This document shows, one piece after another, positions 1 through 13,533 of a stretch of DNA of 64,000 bases. Each line of letters starts with the position of its first letter. Position 1 is the stretch's first letter. Made by a program: the position numbers and the translations under genes. The notes under the pieces were generated by a model. It worked only from the letters and a program-made list of their open reading frames with translations, was not told the DNA's origin and made no database searches. This DNA is from Poecilobothrus nobilitatus (lineage: Eukaryota; Arthropoda; Insecta; Diptera; Dolichopodidae): the NCBI GenBank assembly GCA_947095535.1, contig OX352773.1:32509398-32573397 (forward strand), read 5' to 3'.

Positions 1-13
1 ATCAATAGATTAA

Positions 14-498
14 AAATATTTAAAATATGAGTTAATTGTTGAATGTTTAAAATATCTTGGGAATAGCGAAAAAATAACAAAAGCTGAAGTTCTTAACAAA
101 ATATTTACTCAAACCGACCGAAAATTGCAATTTAATCAAATAGTAAATCGACGAAAGGTTGCATACTTTGCTTGATATAAAAATAAGAGCTTATTTAGTT
201 AACTTTTAAAGCAAAAATTAATTGGAAACGTTCAGAAAAAAAAATTTTTCATACCTATACGTATAATAAGAAATTAAAGGGAAATATGCACAAATGAAGA
301 TCGGGTTTATGCTGCATTAAATAAATAAGAGTACATAGACCGAAATAATTAAAATCATCACATAATACAAAAAAAAAAAATAACCGGGTCACGATAAAAT
401 TCAAAAGTGGATATTATGCTGCTGAAGAAGAACAACAAGCACCGGAAATTTTTTTAAATTTTATGAACAACCATTGTGTCTACCCAATCTTTAATTAA
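14..498 (+). pseudogene. possible decayed coding sequence, unrecognised
   Basis: A stop-free stretch runs from about 14 to 171 and reads as a mixed, non-repetitive peptide (for example LIVECLKYLGNSEKITKAEV near its start). It meets TGA at 170-172, and the same frame continues with further stops to about 345. A different frame then opens from about 382 to a TAA at 496-498 and contains GYYAAEEEQQAPEIF. The amino-acid make-up is less lysine/asparagine/phenylalanine-biased than random frames here, which is why I list it. I do not recognise a family. It could be a dead retrogene or transposon gene running in from the left edge, or chance. No start codon or splice site is convincing. Confidence 0.22.
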
Positions 499-1400
499 TT
501 AGTTTATTTTCAATTTAAGTTTTAGATATTTATATATAATACTTTAGTTTAGTAACATTTTAATTTTAAGTGAATCGAATTAAAAAAAAAAAAAAACGAT
601 AAACTTTAATTTGGGAAAATTTTCATGTATAACTGATGTACTTGAAAAATAAAATAAAATAATTAAAGAATAGAAATTTTTGTTTTAAGGTGAATAGTTT
701 TTGAAAAAAATTTTTTTTTTTCTTTTGAAAAAATTGTTATATATTTTTCAATATAAAAATTTGTTGTTGTGCAGCTGATGGAAACAAAAATTTAAAAAAA
801 AATTATTTTTTATTATGTTTTTGCGTAATGAAAATGTAAAATTGACCTCATTAAATAAGTAGAAAATGGAAATTTTTCATACATGCATGTTTTTTATGTT
901 AATTTAGGAAAAGTTATTTTTTAATTCGGTTTCTAAATTTTATGTTATCTGTTTTTCTTGTTTTTTAAATTTTTTATTTTATTCCTAAAACAGAATGAAG
1001 ATTTTTTTTTTGTAAATTTTTTATTAAATTAAAATGGTTTGATTTAATAAAAATATTAAAGCTGGTTCTATAATGAAAATTAATTAAGTTACCATGAATA
1101 ATGTTATAATTAAGTTGCTGTGGTATAAAATGTACTTAAACTATTTTAAACTTATTTTGTGGTTCTGAACTGTTCGCAAATTCTGTGTTAAAATCACTTG
1201 TAAAATGTTATAAACTTCTAAATCCTATATAAAATCTATTTGAGATTTTAAAAAAATTAAATGTCTAATTTTTAATTTTTAGAATTTTATGATTTTATGT
1301 TAAACATATGACTTGTTTAACTAAATTAAAGTATTCCTACATCCATTCTTTTATGTTTGCTAAACCATTAATTATCTCTTATACCTTAAACATAAAATCT
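499..1400. other. AT-rich non-coding stretch
   Basis: No credible ORF or RNA gene is seen. The sequence is dominated by A and T runs, for example the T-run near 710-722. Confidence 0.6.
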
Positions 1401-1495
1401 TCATTTTTAAATAAAAAATTTCTTGTACAAAAAGTATTCGAGTACAGATTTTGGACAAGAAGGTAAGAAATAATTAAAATAAAGTTCCTTATCAG

Positions 1496-1565
1496 GTCTC
1501 CCATAGGTACATAGTTCTTTCAAAGAATTTGCGAGTATTATGTATACAAAGTTCAAAGATTCAAG
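1496..1565 (+). other. candidate internal exon (70 nt)
   Basis: An acceptor-like CCTTATCAG ends at 1495 and a donor-like AAG|GTGAGT begins its intron at 1566. The 70 bases between are open in the frame starting at 1496, reading VSHRYIVLSKNLRVLCIQS and so on. The opposite strand is also open over 1407-1589 (a 60-codon frame), so coding strand and reality are both uncertain. The tract before the acceptor is only weakly pyrimidine-rich. No family is recognised. Confidence 0.18.
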
Positions 1566-1680
1566 GTGAGTATTTACCATTTTGTTCACTTACTTATTTA
1601 TCTATACTTAATTTACCTTGTCTGAGAAGAACATATTACTACTAAAGGTTATAATATAATCATTATTTCATCAAAAAATC

Positions 1681-1744
1681 TGTGTTTGGTAGATAAAGAA
1701 TGTGTTTAGTAGATAAAGTAGAAATCTGTGTTTAGTAGATAAAG
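1681..1744. repeat. three-copy tandem repeat, 18-bp unit
   Basis: The unit TGTGTTTAGTAGATAAAG occurs at 1681-1698 (one mismatch), 1701-1718 and 1727-1744, with short unequal spacers. It is a small local duplication. Confidence 0.85.
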
Positions 1745-3000
1745 ATCCCAAAGAATTATAGAGAAATCGTGTTCATTTCACTCCTCTGCAGTGGATTTCG
1801 ATAATTCCCGCCTATTCTTGAAAAACAAAAACGGTTGATATGAATGTTATGAACCTCGATGTTAATAATCGGCTTAAATCTTTGCACCTTGAATCAATAA
1901 GTAGAAGACATTCATTTCATTTTTTAGAAATGTGGCAGATTTTAGCACTTAACAAAGAAATTTCGAAATCTCCGAATAATAATGGCTTAAGTTTTTTATA
2001 TAACTTTCTATATAACTTTTTATTTTCCCTTTCAAAAATTTTCAAATATAGAAAATACTACTATGTATCAGTTACGTGATACATTAGTATTCAGCATTTA
2101 ATTGGCAAATAAAGTTCATTTTAATGGTTTTCTCACAAATATAAAATCTCTTAAATTTAAAAAATGTTGAAGAACCTATGATATGTAAAAAAAAAAAAAA
2201 AATTTTTTAATCTTTGCTAATTTTTTTGACACTTTATTAAAAAACCAATCTTATTTCTTGTTATTATAATTTGGAAACAAAATTATTACCATAAAAATAA
2301 ATTTTCTACAGAAAACATACAGTATGTAAAAAAAAACAAAGAAAATTACAAAAATTATTTTCCAAATCAAATGAAAATTTAAAAATAAAATGTTTTTTCT
2401 TGGTACAAAAAAAAAAAAAAGAATATATGAAATACTGAAATATTTTTAATACAAAAAAAAAAATTTAAAAACTAAAACTGTCCTTATAAATTGGCATTTT
2501 TTTATTATTTATTTAAAAAAAAAAAAATATTTGTAAAAAATTCAAAATGCAACATATGTAGGTACTGATAATATTTGAACAAAAAATAAGCAACTTATTA
2601 TAATGACATACAAAAAAACATACCATTTTATGAAGAAAGCATTTCTTTTTTAAAAAAAAAATTCGTTTTGTCATCAAAATGAAAAATGATCCATTCACTA
2701 GAAAAATCTTTAGTTTTGTAATTTTGCATTTAAAACTTGTACCAAAATTTTCATCAAAAAATACTTTTTTTATTTTAAAAACTTATTATGCTTTAACTCT
2801 TACATGCTTTTTAAACCTTATTTAAGACTTAGAACATCTTCACCAATTTTTCGATCATTAAAAGATCTTTTACTCCTTAACTCCTTAAAAAAATTTATTT
2901 GCTCTTTAAAGTTAAGCTCGAGTCAAATTTCCTTATCATTTACCTTATATCATGTAAAAAGGTAAATTAGGTCGAAAATTTAATTTAATTTAGACTAAAG
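1745..3000. other. AT-rich non-coding stretch
   Basis: It holds poly-A and poly-T tracts around 2190, 2410, 2460 and 2518. The short open frames at 1840-2079 and 2513-2698 have low-complexity composition and no supporting signal. Confidence 0.55.
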
Positions 3001-3423
3001 CTACCCTCCCCACAAAAAGCTGGGATATCTCGACAAAGTGCAAAACAAAGCTTTCATCTTATTGGCAACCTCAATTTTACTTCAACACTCACTTATTTCT
3101 ACCATCGCCGTACAGTCGTGTGATTGACCTTTTTTTATAGATACCTTATAGAGGTAAACATCTGTTCTAAAAAAAACAAGCTCGGTGCTCTTCCTACCTC
3201 TACACTATGAAACTGTCAAAATGGCGTAACATAGCCATATGTCAGAAACTTTATGTCAGCATAAGTGCTCTCAAAGATTGGTAACTTATATGTGTACAAT
3301 ATAACGATATTAAGAACAATATTAACATCTTCGTTCAAAATAGCTCTCAAAATTTTCCCTTTCATTCTCCATAATCCTAATTGAGTTTGTACAATTTTTA
3401 AAGCATTCTTCCCGCATCCTTAC

Positions 3424-3737
3424 CTCAAAATCGAACTGTACATTATGTAACTATGTATTAAATGACCCATCCTAATGTTTTGTTTTAAAGGGGGTGGTTT
3501 TGATTGGTTAAAGTCCAACACTACATATCCTCGTAAAAAAAAAGCAATGTAACTACCTCGTAGCGCTTTCAGGCGATTGCAGAACTTATAGCGTAATCGT
3601 TCCTGGCAATTACATAGCAGATGGGGCATAAATAGTAAACATTTAAAAAACTCGCGCATCAAAATGGCATAGTGGCATCTTTCTAGGGTTAATAGACTGT
3701 TTGATTTATTAAGTTCAAATAAGTTAAGATTCAAATC
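3424..3737 (-). other. candidate exon or repeat-derived open frame
   Basis: On the - strand a frame of 117 codons is open across 3420-3773, longer than chance would usually give in DNA this AT-rich. Inside it, an acceptor-like TTTATTTACTATCAG ends at 3738 and a strong donor-like GAG|GTAAGG starts its intron at 3423, so the frame's stop codon lies within the donor. This would make a 314-nt exon. The peptide includes CHYAILMREFFKCLLFMPH, then a basic patch with CNRLKALRG. The local GC content is higher than around it, which itself lengthens chance frames. It may instead be an old repeat. I do not recognise a domain. Confidence 0.22.
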
Positions 3738-4466
3738 CTGATAGTAAATAAACTTGGAAAATAATATTTTCAATTTATTGAAAAATTAATAAAACAAAAA
3801 AAAATTTTCCAATTTAGAATTTTTTTTCTTAAAAAAATCCAAATTATTTAAATTGACAATAATTTTTACACTTGCATTCGCAGATATATGTATGTATAAT
3901 AAAATATTTTACATTTTGCATTTTCTTGATTGGAAGTATAATTTTTGCTGATTATTAGATTTAAAATAAAACAAAAAACAAAATTTAAAGATAATAATAT
4001 TTTAAAAAATATTTGACTTTAGTTTGGTTTTATTCTCTAATGAAATTTTACAAAGGACACACAGTAAAATTTACAATACATATTATATACATATTATATG
4101 TATATATCAAATTAAGTATGTAAACAAAAATAATATGTTTTTATGCTGTTAATTATTTTCTTTGATTGTAAATTAAGGATGTTTAGAACATTTATTTTGA
4201 ATTGATGTAAAAATTTGCCATTCCCCGTAACAATCATCAAATTATTGATAATAATCAAATAATGCCTCCTTTTCTGTAAACAATTTTACTTTCTATTCAA
4301 ATACTATTAAATCTTATTAAATTTTTTATTAAATCTTTCTATAATTATTATAACACGTTCAATACTGTAGGTTTCATAATGTTGATGCGAAAAATTGTTA
4401 TTAGAACTGTCTCGTTTGTAATATTGCGAAATGGTCTTAAATTTACTAAACGTACATACTATCACC

Positions 4467-4838
4467 ATATACAGGTTGTTCTACATAAGAGAGCAAAAAT
4501 TTTAGGAAGTGATTTCAGAAATTAAAATTAGAATAAAATTGTATGGATGGAGGGGATCTATTATTAGTACTTTTCGAGATATTGGGATTTTTATTCCTTA
4601 AGCTTTCATCTGTTGAAGGATTTACTGTCACGGGATAATTTAATAAAATTCTGCAAAGCATGCGGATCAAGTGTTATTCGGCAATTAATAATAGAAAACA
4701 AAGTAACATGAAAGTTTCAATATCCCGAAAACGACTAATAATAGAGTTCTCCTCCCTCTCATACATTTTTTTTTTAGTTTTAATCTTAGACATCACCTTC
4801 TGTTTTATTTGCACTATTATACAGAACACCCTGTATAT
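4467..4838. mobile_element. palindromic MITE (foldback-type, about 372 bp)
   Basis: The left end reads ATATACAGGTTGTTCT. The right end, read on the opposite strand, is ATATACAGGGTGTTCT. The two halves pair along almost their whole length: the left arm carries CTATTATTAGTACTTTTCG at about 4557-4577, and the right arm carries its near-complement at 4720-4746. No transposase frame is present. A non-autonomous DNA element is inferred, and the terminal TA is compatible with a TA target duplication. The 78-codon frame at 4660-4896 is a by-product of this element. Confidence 0.75.
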
Positions 4839-7800
4839 AATAAAATCAAAAAATAAAATCTCTTTTAAACAACTATTTATAATAACTTTAAAATAAAACT
4901 TTAAAAATTTATTTTCTCAATCCTAAAGTGTTTAAAAAGAATCAGATTTTAATTGATGGCATTATTTTTTAAACAATATTTTCTTCTAAAAACTAAGAAA
5001 GTATGTTAAACTGAGAGTTTTTAATGGCGTACATTTAAAAATAAAAAAATTTAAAATTATAAAATTTTTTCGTTTTATTTATTCTTTAAAAAATATTGCG
5101 AAAAATTATGGGACATTTTTGTTATTTGAATTTTAAGGTAATCCTCTAAACCTTAGATATAAAAGGATATTTTCATACATTTTTTACACATGCATAGAAG
5201 CTTAAAAATAAATGCACATTTGGGACAAAATATTTGAATGTTTCAGGGAACCCGGTATTTTAGAATTAAAATTTAAGATTTAATATAACGGTAAATTTAT
5301 ACATCAAGTTAAAAAAAAATCTTCCATTTGTTTTTTTTATATTTACTTAAAGCTTGGAAAATAGCTTATCGTTAGACATTTTTAGATTGAAAAATTATTA
5401 AGTAGACCTTATATTATTACCATTTAAATATAGGGTTTATTTAGTTTGAATTTTTCTGTTTTTGGAACTACATATACCTATACATAAAATCATATTTCTA
5501 ATAAGATCTATATATCTATCTAAAATGCTGCATTACTTTATCTCAAAAGCTTTAGGAAAGTTTCGAAAGGAAACAGAAAGTTAGATATACGGATGGACAA
5601 AGTGATACTGCAAACTCATCACTTTAAAAGTTTTTAAAATTTATTAAAAAATATCAAGTTTCGAAACGATTTTTTTTTTTTTTTTTTAAGAATTTCATGG
5701 ATAATATTTTAAAAAATATTAATGAGCTTAAAACATTATTCTATAGGAAATTAAGAAATTTTTTAAATTTATTGTGAGTTTGTTGAAAATGGATTTTAAA
5801 ATTTATTTCCTAAATCCAAGTAGTAGGTATAATCCTAGGATCATAAGACTTTTATTTAAAAAATTATGTTTTTTTGTTTTTGCTTTTAAGATAAATTAAA
5901 AAAAAAAAAAAAACAATAAATTAAATTGAATACATTTCTTTTCTTTCATTTTTTTTACCTTATTCTTAATACAAAAATTGATACACCTCAATAAAAACTG
6001 TTAGTATGAGAACATACTTAAAATTTATTATAATCTTATTCTAGAACATAACTCTTCATCCTATTCATATTTTACGTAATTCAACATCTACTTTATATTG
6101 TACAGATAGTATTGAAGCATAGAATAAATTTAATTTACCTTGCAAGTAAATAAATCGCATTTTAAAAACTTTTTTAACGTTTATTTTGATTGCATACATT
6201 TTGGCGAATACAACATTATCTCATTATATTACTAAAACTAGCTAAAACTTTATATTCTAGTAAAAAAAATTATTGTTCCATAAAGACCTTTGGAAAATCG
6301 CAAATTGAAGAAAATCAAAACTGAATGGGGCCAAAACTAAACTTTATAAGACTTAAATACATTTTAAAAATTAAAATGTTATATTATATATATGACTTGT
6401 TTTTCATTAGAAGCATTAGCAATGACAACATTGAACAGTTTATGAATTTTCTTTATTTTTTATTTATTTTATTTTTTAATTTTTGAAATATTTGAACAAG
6501 TGTTTCAAATTTTGGAAGAGTATTAAGGTAATTATGCATAAACAATTTTTTAATCTTATTTCATAATTGTTATACACATATTTTATTATGATTTATAACA
6601 AACTGAGATTTATTTTTAAATTGAGAAACTATTAAGAATATTTATTTTATATATAATTTTTTTTTTTTTTAATACTCTGGGTTATTTCCTGAAATTTTAT
6701 TTTTGTTTAGAAACATTAGTTTTACTTCTTTAAACGAAGATTTAATAGACATTTTAGTTTATTTATTTTTCGAAAACTGAATTAAATACATAAAGAAAAA
6801 AGAATAAATTTATTTTATTTAATAGTTTGAAATAATATTTTAGTTAATGGATTGTAAATACAAATTAAGAAAAATTTTAAAAATAATGGTAAAAGAAAAT
6901 TATCATATTTTTTTAAATTTAATTGAAATTTCAGCCTGAAAATATGCAATTTAGTTTTAATTTTAAGAAAAATCAAGCCGTATGAAACCAGCTACAAATG
7001 TTTAGCTGACTGATAAAATTACAAGTGTATTGTAATGTGTGTAAATATAACCGAAGAGGAAAAGCCTTATATTTCCTTCAATGTGAATCAATGTGAATGA
7101 ATAATTACTATGCGATTGTTCAAATAATGAAGATGAATTGTTACTATAAACTTTGATTTTTTAGTGTTTCATTTATTATCAAATATATTTTATTATATTA
7201 GGTATTTCTACATAAAACCAAAAAGAATGACTTATTCTTATATTTCTTATAGCACGCCTGGCTGTTGTTACCAATTCTGAAATTAATATTTATATAGATT
7301 TTTATGTAAACCTATATGATATTTAAGCTAATTGTTTATTATAATTTTATATCTTTAATATAACTATTAATTTTATGTTTATTATATTAATTTATTACAT
7401 ATTTTGGTACAGACTACAAAGAAATATAACTATATTATAATAATAAGAAAAAAGAGATTAAAACTAAGCTAAATTAAACAAACTAAACTAAGATGTACGG
7501 TGTAACTTAATCTAATAATTCTAAAAACTTATTCTAAAATTTTGGAAAAATATGGTTTTTATTTAAGTTTTTTTTTATTTTGAATAAATTTTTTTATTTT
7601 TTATTTGTTCATTTTTCAATCTGATTAGTTTAAATTTACTATTTATATGTTTTTAATCCGAAGCATTTTCTTTTGAAATGGTATAATTTTGGTATGAAAT
7701 TCATATTTTCGGTAGAATTACGCATATCGAGGAATATAAATACCTCAGGTGATATAAAACCTGGTATTAATGTAGTTATAATATATTCATCATGTTCAAA

Positions 7801-10800
7801 CTACGGATGACAAATCTGTGATTTACTTGTTATATAGCTGCTCTTTTGAATGTGATTGAGATGTAATAGTAATATAAAATTGGCGATTCTAGTTATATTG
7901 GAGGTGTTATACAATATTTTATTTGAATTGAATTTCTTATAACTAGAATTAAGTGTTCTACTTAAATTAGTGCATAAACTTACATATTTACGTTATTCTA
8001 ACCCAAGTTTTTTTATAATACTTATAATTATTATATACTTATTTGTTTGAATACCTATAAAACATTGAAAGACACTTGATTTTAATTAAAAGGAGATAAG
8101 TTTCTTAGTAATACCTTGCAATGACACTTATAAAACATTTAAACAACTAACACTCTATAAGGCCATAAGTCAGTTATAAAATCTTTTGATATAAATGATT
8201 TTTTCGATAAAAAATTTGAAGGTTAAAAAAAATGTTGATGAGCTTTAAATAACTTGTTCTCTTTTCTTTCTTTTGCTGCCATCCATCATCGTCTGGATAT
8301 ACACCAGCTATATAAAATATAACTTGTTATATTTTCTTCATTCCATATCACCTTAAATTTTAACGGATCAAAATTGCTTAAAACTGTTCTTATAACGAGC
8401 TGGTCTAACCTTTTTCCATTGTTCTCGAAACAAATTATATAAATATGAATATAATAAAAATTATAAATATAAAAAACATTCTTTCAACACCTATTTTAAA
8501 ATTATAAATTCCTTTATTAATATTTATAGGTTTACTAATATTTTTTAGGTTTACTAATTTACCATATAAAAAATTTATAATATTTAATATTCAATAATAT
8601 ATTGTTAAAAGAACATTTTCAAAAATAAATAAATTATATTTGATTAATCTTTTTAATTAACAACCTACTCAAATAATTCAAATATTTAATTTTCTAACAT
8701 AATCACAATTAATTAAATAAAATTATTTAAAATTCAAATAAAATGAATTATATATAGAGATACTAATCTAATAAATTCATTCTAAATACCTACAAAATTT
8801 AAAATGTAAATCCAATTTTAAATAATACAATAGTTAAAATCGAATAATATTAAAATTCAAATTAATTTTACGGTATTACAATAATAATATCCCAAATCTA
8901 TTGAATATATTAAAGTTTTTAAGTATCTTTTAATACAAGAACATTAAAATTTCAAATATACTTAATAAAATGTTAATCCAACTAAAACTAATAATAATAA
9001 AATAAATTTATATCTTTAATCTTTAATATTAGAAATAAATAAACATTAATTTTCAAAATTTTATTTTATTAAAATACATATCTATCTTTCTCTTTTACTC
9101 TTTTTTAACAATATTAATTTGTATATATAATAGGATATTATTAACAAAATTGAAAATATTCAAAAATTTTAAAAATAAATTATCTAAATACTTAAATAAA
9201 ATGATTACATGGATTCGGTATCAAATCTCCCCTTATTTTTTTTTATTTGTTAAAAATCAATTTCTATTTAAATAACTTTTCGTTTCTTCATTTTAATTTC
9301 TATACAAAAAAAAAAAAAAAAAAAAAAACAAATCTTTGTACCCAATAGGAAAAGAAAATGATCCTTTTTTCAATTGAATTTATTAAAACAAGAAAAACAG
9401 AAAAAAAAAAAACCTTAGAGTATAAATATTAGAATATTTTTACTCGTCTAATAGAATTATCCTTTCTTTAATATAAACTTTTAATAGAAAAATAAAATTG
9501 CAATCAACGAGAACACTACAAAGAAAATGGCTTCTTCATAATTTTTTTTTTTTTTTATCTCATCTGGAACAGTTATTTGAAATCATATTAGTTTTTTTGT
9601 GGGTCCAATCAGAAAAAAAAAAAATAAAAATAAGTTTTCCTAGATTTTTTGTTTTTTTTTTTTTTTTTGTAATTTGTAATTTTACATTGATTAGAAAATG
9701 ATAGCCCCTCTGCTTGCCTATCATTTATAAATATTTGTATTTATTTCTTCATTAATTTGAAATACAGTTTCGAACACAATTTTAACTGTACTTATTAGTT
9801 ATTGGCGTTGTCTTATAATTGATTAGATCATATAATCATGTACATCTGCTATAACAATAAGGAGCTTCCAAACACAAATAACTTTAATCTAAAATCGATA
9901 AATGGATAAATCGATCAAATCGGTTTTTTTTTTTGGGAATTATGAGTGACATTAAATTTAGGAAGCATTTACTTAAATCTTAATTCTCATGTTAGCTTTT
10001 TTGAAAAAATCATGCCTACTGTTTAAGTTATCATATTTCTCCTGACCCTAATGAAAGAAAATGTGACATATGACGTCAAAAAAAAATTCAATATTATATT
10101 ATTTCGAAAGATTTGTTTTTGTTATTTTTAAAAATTTACTTTTTATTAAAAGTAAAAACGGCCGTTATATCATTGATAAAAATAAAAAAAGAGTATTTCT
10201 AAATTTCAACTAATCCTTCAAGAATTTGTAATCAATTTTCTTTCTTAATTTTCTTCAATATCCTTTTTTTCCCATTATTTTCAAATCCAATTAGCCAAAA
10301 ATAGTACAAAAAAAATAAAATAACATTTAGTCTAAAATGGTTACAATTTTTTTAAAGGCATTCTTTTTATTTTAAAGCTCATAATATTTAAATTTCCCAA
10401 ATAATCCCTTATTATAGCTCTTATTTTCCATTTAACAATATTATTTTAATTTTAGAAATATTTTCTTCCAGGATTTAAATTTTCGTTTCTAAAGTTACTT
10501 AAAATTTTGTACTAAACTGTACAATACTAGATAATAATAAGGAAAAGCACATATATATACATAAACTTCACTTTTTAGTCCTATTAATATATTTCGAAGA
10601 ATTTTTATTCTAATTTTTAATTTGATAGAAATCCAATTATCCCTTTTTTTTGTTTTTTTTTTTTTGTTATCTTAATATGTGTTTGAATAAGGAAAAAATT
10701 ATATTTTCATCATTATTTAAAATAGACACACAAATACATTTTCAGACTTACATATGTAATTTAATTTAAAGAAAAAAAAAAAAATAAAAACTCTTTTCGA

Positions 10801-13530
10801 AATGAATTTTCTTTGAAAAATTTAACTGGGAAAAAAATAGTCATACAGAGAAGTTTGAAAATCGGCTTCTTCATCATCGTCTCATTCAACATAATATTTA
10901 CAAAATTTTAAATTTCTAAGCTACATATTCTATATTTAATTTAGAAAATCTTACACCAAATGTGGGGTTTTTCAATCCATTTTTATTTTAAGAAGTGTTT
11001 TCTTATTGTTGTTTTAATATTTATATATTTTTTCTAAAAAAAAAATACAACAACTCTATTAAGGATTTAGCATGGATCTGTTTTTAATACAATTTTTCTT
11101 TTTGTTTTTATGTTATTGTATTCGAGGCTTCTAGTTTTTTGTTCACTTTTGTGTTTTTTCTTTTTTTTTTTTGTTCTTTATTTTAAATCAGCAAATTTAT
11201 GAAATTGAAGGAAATTCAATAAAAGTTCAAAAGAAAAATGGGGATAACAGAAAAATGAAAAAAAAAAACATAAATATTAAATGAAAAATTGAAGATCATA
11301 GAACACGAAAGTAAGGAAAAAAATTAAAACTCAAGTAAAGTTATTAAAAAAATAAAAATAAATAAAATACATAAATAAACAATAATGTGGGTTTTGTTTT
11401 TTACCAAAATACATTTTTTTTTTTTTTTGGTTTGGGATACTGTGACAACAATACAATAAAACAAAATTAAATTTACTGTCATAACTGTAGTCAAACTCGC
11501 AATACTTTTAATCTTAAAAAAAAAAAGAGATAAGAGCCCTTAAAAAACGGTAACGGAGCAATAAAATCAAATTTAAAATATTTTAAGGTCATTTTTTTAT
11601 TTTCGTTTAAAAGAGCGAAGTCATCAGTTTCATAATAAAAAAACTGTTTAACTAACATACAAGGAACAAAGCACTTTGCTTCGTCGTGGTCGTTTTAAGT
11701 AACAGCATATTGTTTAAGAAATAAAATAAAATCATGTTACTGATAACAAGGCTTAATTACATAATGACCCGCAAACCACCATATACTATAATCCTCAATT
11801 AAAACTGAACACTTTTTAAACCTAATTCAGGCTGTCATTGTAATAAGTTTGTAATAAGTGTACAAAAAATTTCAATTTCTTGGTAGAAATTCACATTTAT
11901 GTCGCAAAGAAATGCACTAAACAAAAAAAACAAAACATTAAATATTTTATTTTTATTTTTTTTTTTCTATTTTGAAATTATTCATTTATGTTAATTTAAA
12001 AATATATCATCAATATTATATGAAAAAGTAAAAATCAAAATCCACGCCATCATTTCCTCCATAAATTCTCATGTCCTGGACACATTTAAATAATTTTCCC
12101 CCAAAAAACGATTTTTATTTTTATATTTATATTTTGATTTTTTATTTTTTACTTTACCATTCAATTCACAATTTTATTTACCGGAATAATAAGAAAACAA
12201 AATAAAAATAAAAAAAAATGAAAAGCATTGCCTCATCCTGCTTCCTTTTTTTTCATAATTCCCTTAAATTTATATTTGATTTTTTTTTATAATTTTTCAA
12301 AGTACTGTACCTAAAAAGAAAAGCAAAATATCACACAGCAACATTTAAAATGTTGCTAAACAATACAAAAAAATATTTTTTTATTCTTGTTGTATGGTTT
12401 ATTTTTATACGTTTTGACTTTTGATTCGTCAGACATCGTTTTATATTTCGTTAAATTTTAAATGCTTCTTTCTTTATGTTATTGTTGTCTGTTATATCTT
12501 TGTTACTGTTGTCTTTTATGTTACAACGTTTATTAAATAAAAAGAATATATTTTGGAAATATATTATGTTATTTTTCCAAATATGAAAATATTCACGATT
12601 GTTTTTGGGAAACTTTTGCAAATATCACATAAATGCAAAAAAAAAAAAAAACTAAATGTTTAAAGTTTTTTTTTTTCTAACTAAGACTAGGAATTTTTGA
12701 TAGTGTTTTTTCTCTTACTATTCTAAAGTAAGATTTAATTTAATTAAATTAACTAAAATGTCTTCTTTAAGATATAATATACAACTATATAAAATTTTTG
12801 TGCAAATATGTATTTAAAACTTAATCTTCTTATTATAAAGAAAACTACATTGCTTTCCTGGACATTTATTTTATTCTCTATTCTCTTCCATATTCTTATT
12901 TTTCTTTAATTTTCATTCAATTTTCAAGTCCTAAAAATAAAACCATTTTATAACTTATTTCTGGTGAATAAAATTTCATTACACATATACATACATATTG
13001 TTTTATTATATATTATAGTATAGGTACATACATATTATGTATACATTTCAAATCATCTTATTTTCTAAACATGGCATTAAAAAGGATAAAACGTTTTGAA
13101 GATGGGATTTTTTTATTGTTTAATTTTTCATTTTATTAATATTTTTTTTTTTTTTGTATTTTGGTTATTTTTTTTATTTCGTTGTTTTTTTTCTTTTTTT
13201 TTATTCTCTCCTAGATAAAATGATAAAAAATCAAAAATATAAAAAAAAATTATCTAAGCATAAATGTTTTAACAACGTTGATTTTTTTTTTTTTATTTTA
13301 TAATTTTGTTTTTTTTCTAAATGCATACAGTAGCCTGCCAAATAATAGTATCAAAAATAACTTCTTATAATTAATTTGAAAAGGTTCTTTAAAAAGTTCT
13401 ATGTACCAAGGAAATTTTTGTATAAAACATTTAAGCACAAGTTAAATTAAAATAACTTTAATTAATAATTTTCTTTGAAACTCAGACTGAATGTTGAAAA
13501 ATTAACCGAACTTCTTACGGGTTACTATAA
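4839..13530. other. long AT-rich non-coding region
   Basis: I find no gene, tRNA or full repeat element over about 8.7 kb. Homopolymer runs are frequent (for example 5668-5687, 9305-9328, 11406-11428, 13143-13155). Patches of TA-rich simple sequence occur at 10549-10562 and 12985-13045. The composition fits intergenic or intronic DNA. Remote exons shorter than about 100 nt cannot be excluded by eye, including the missing first exon of the cuticle gene at 16.3 kb. Confidence 0.5.
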
Positions 13531-13533
13531 CAA

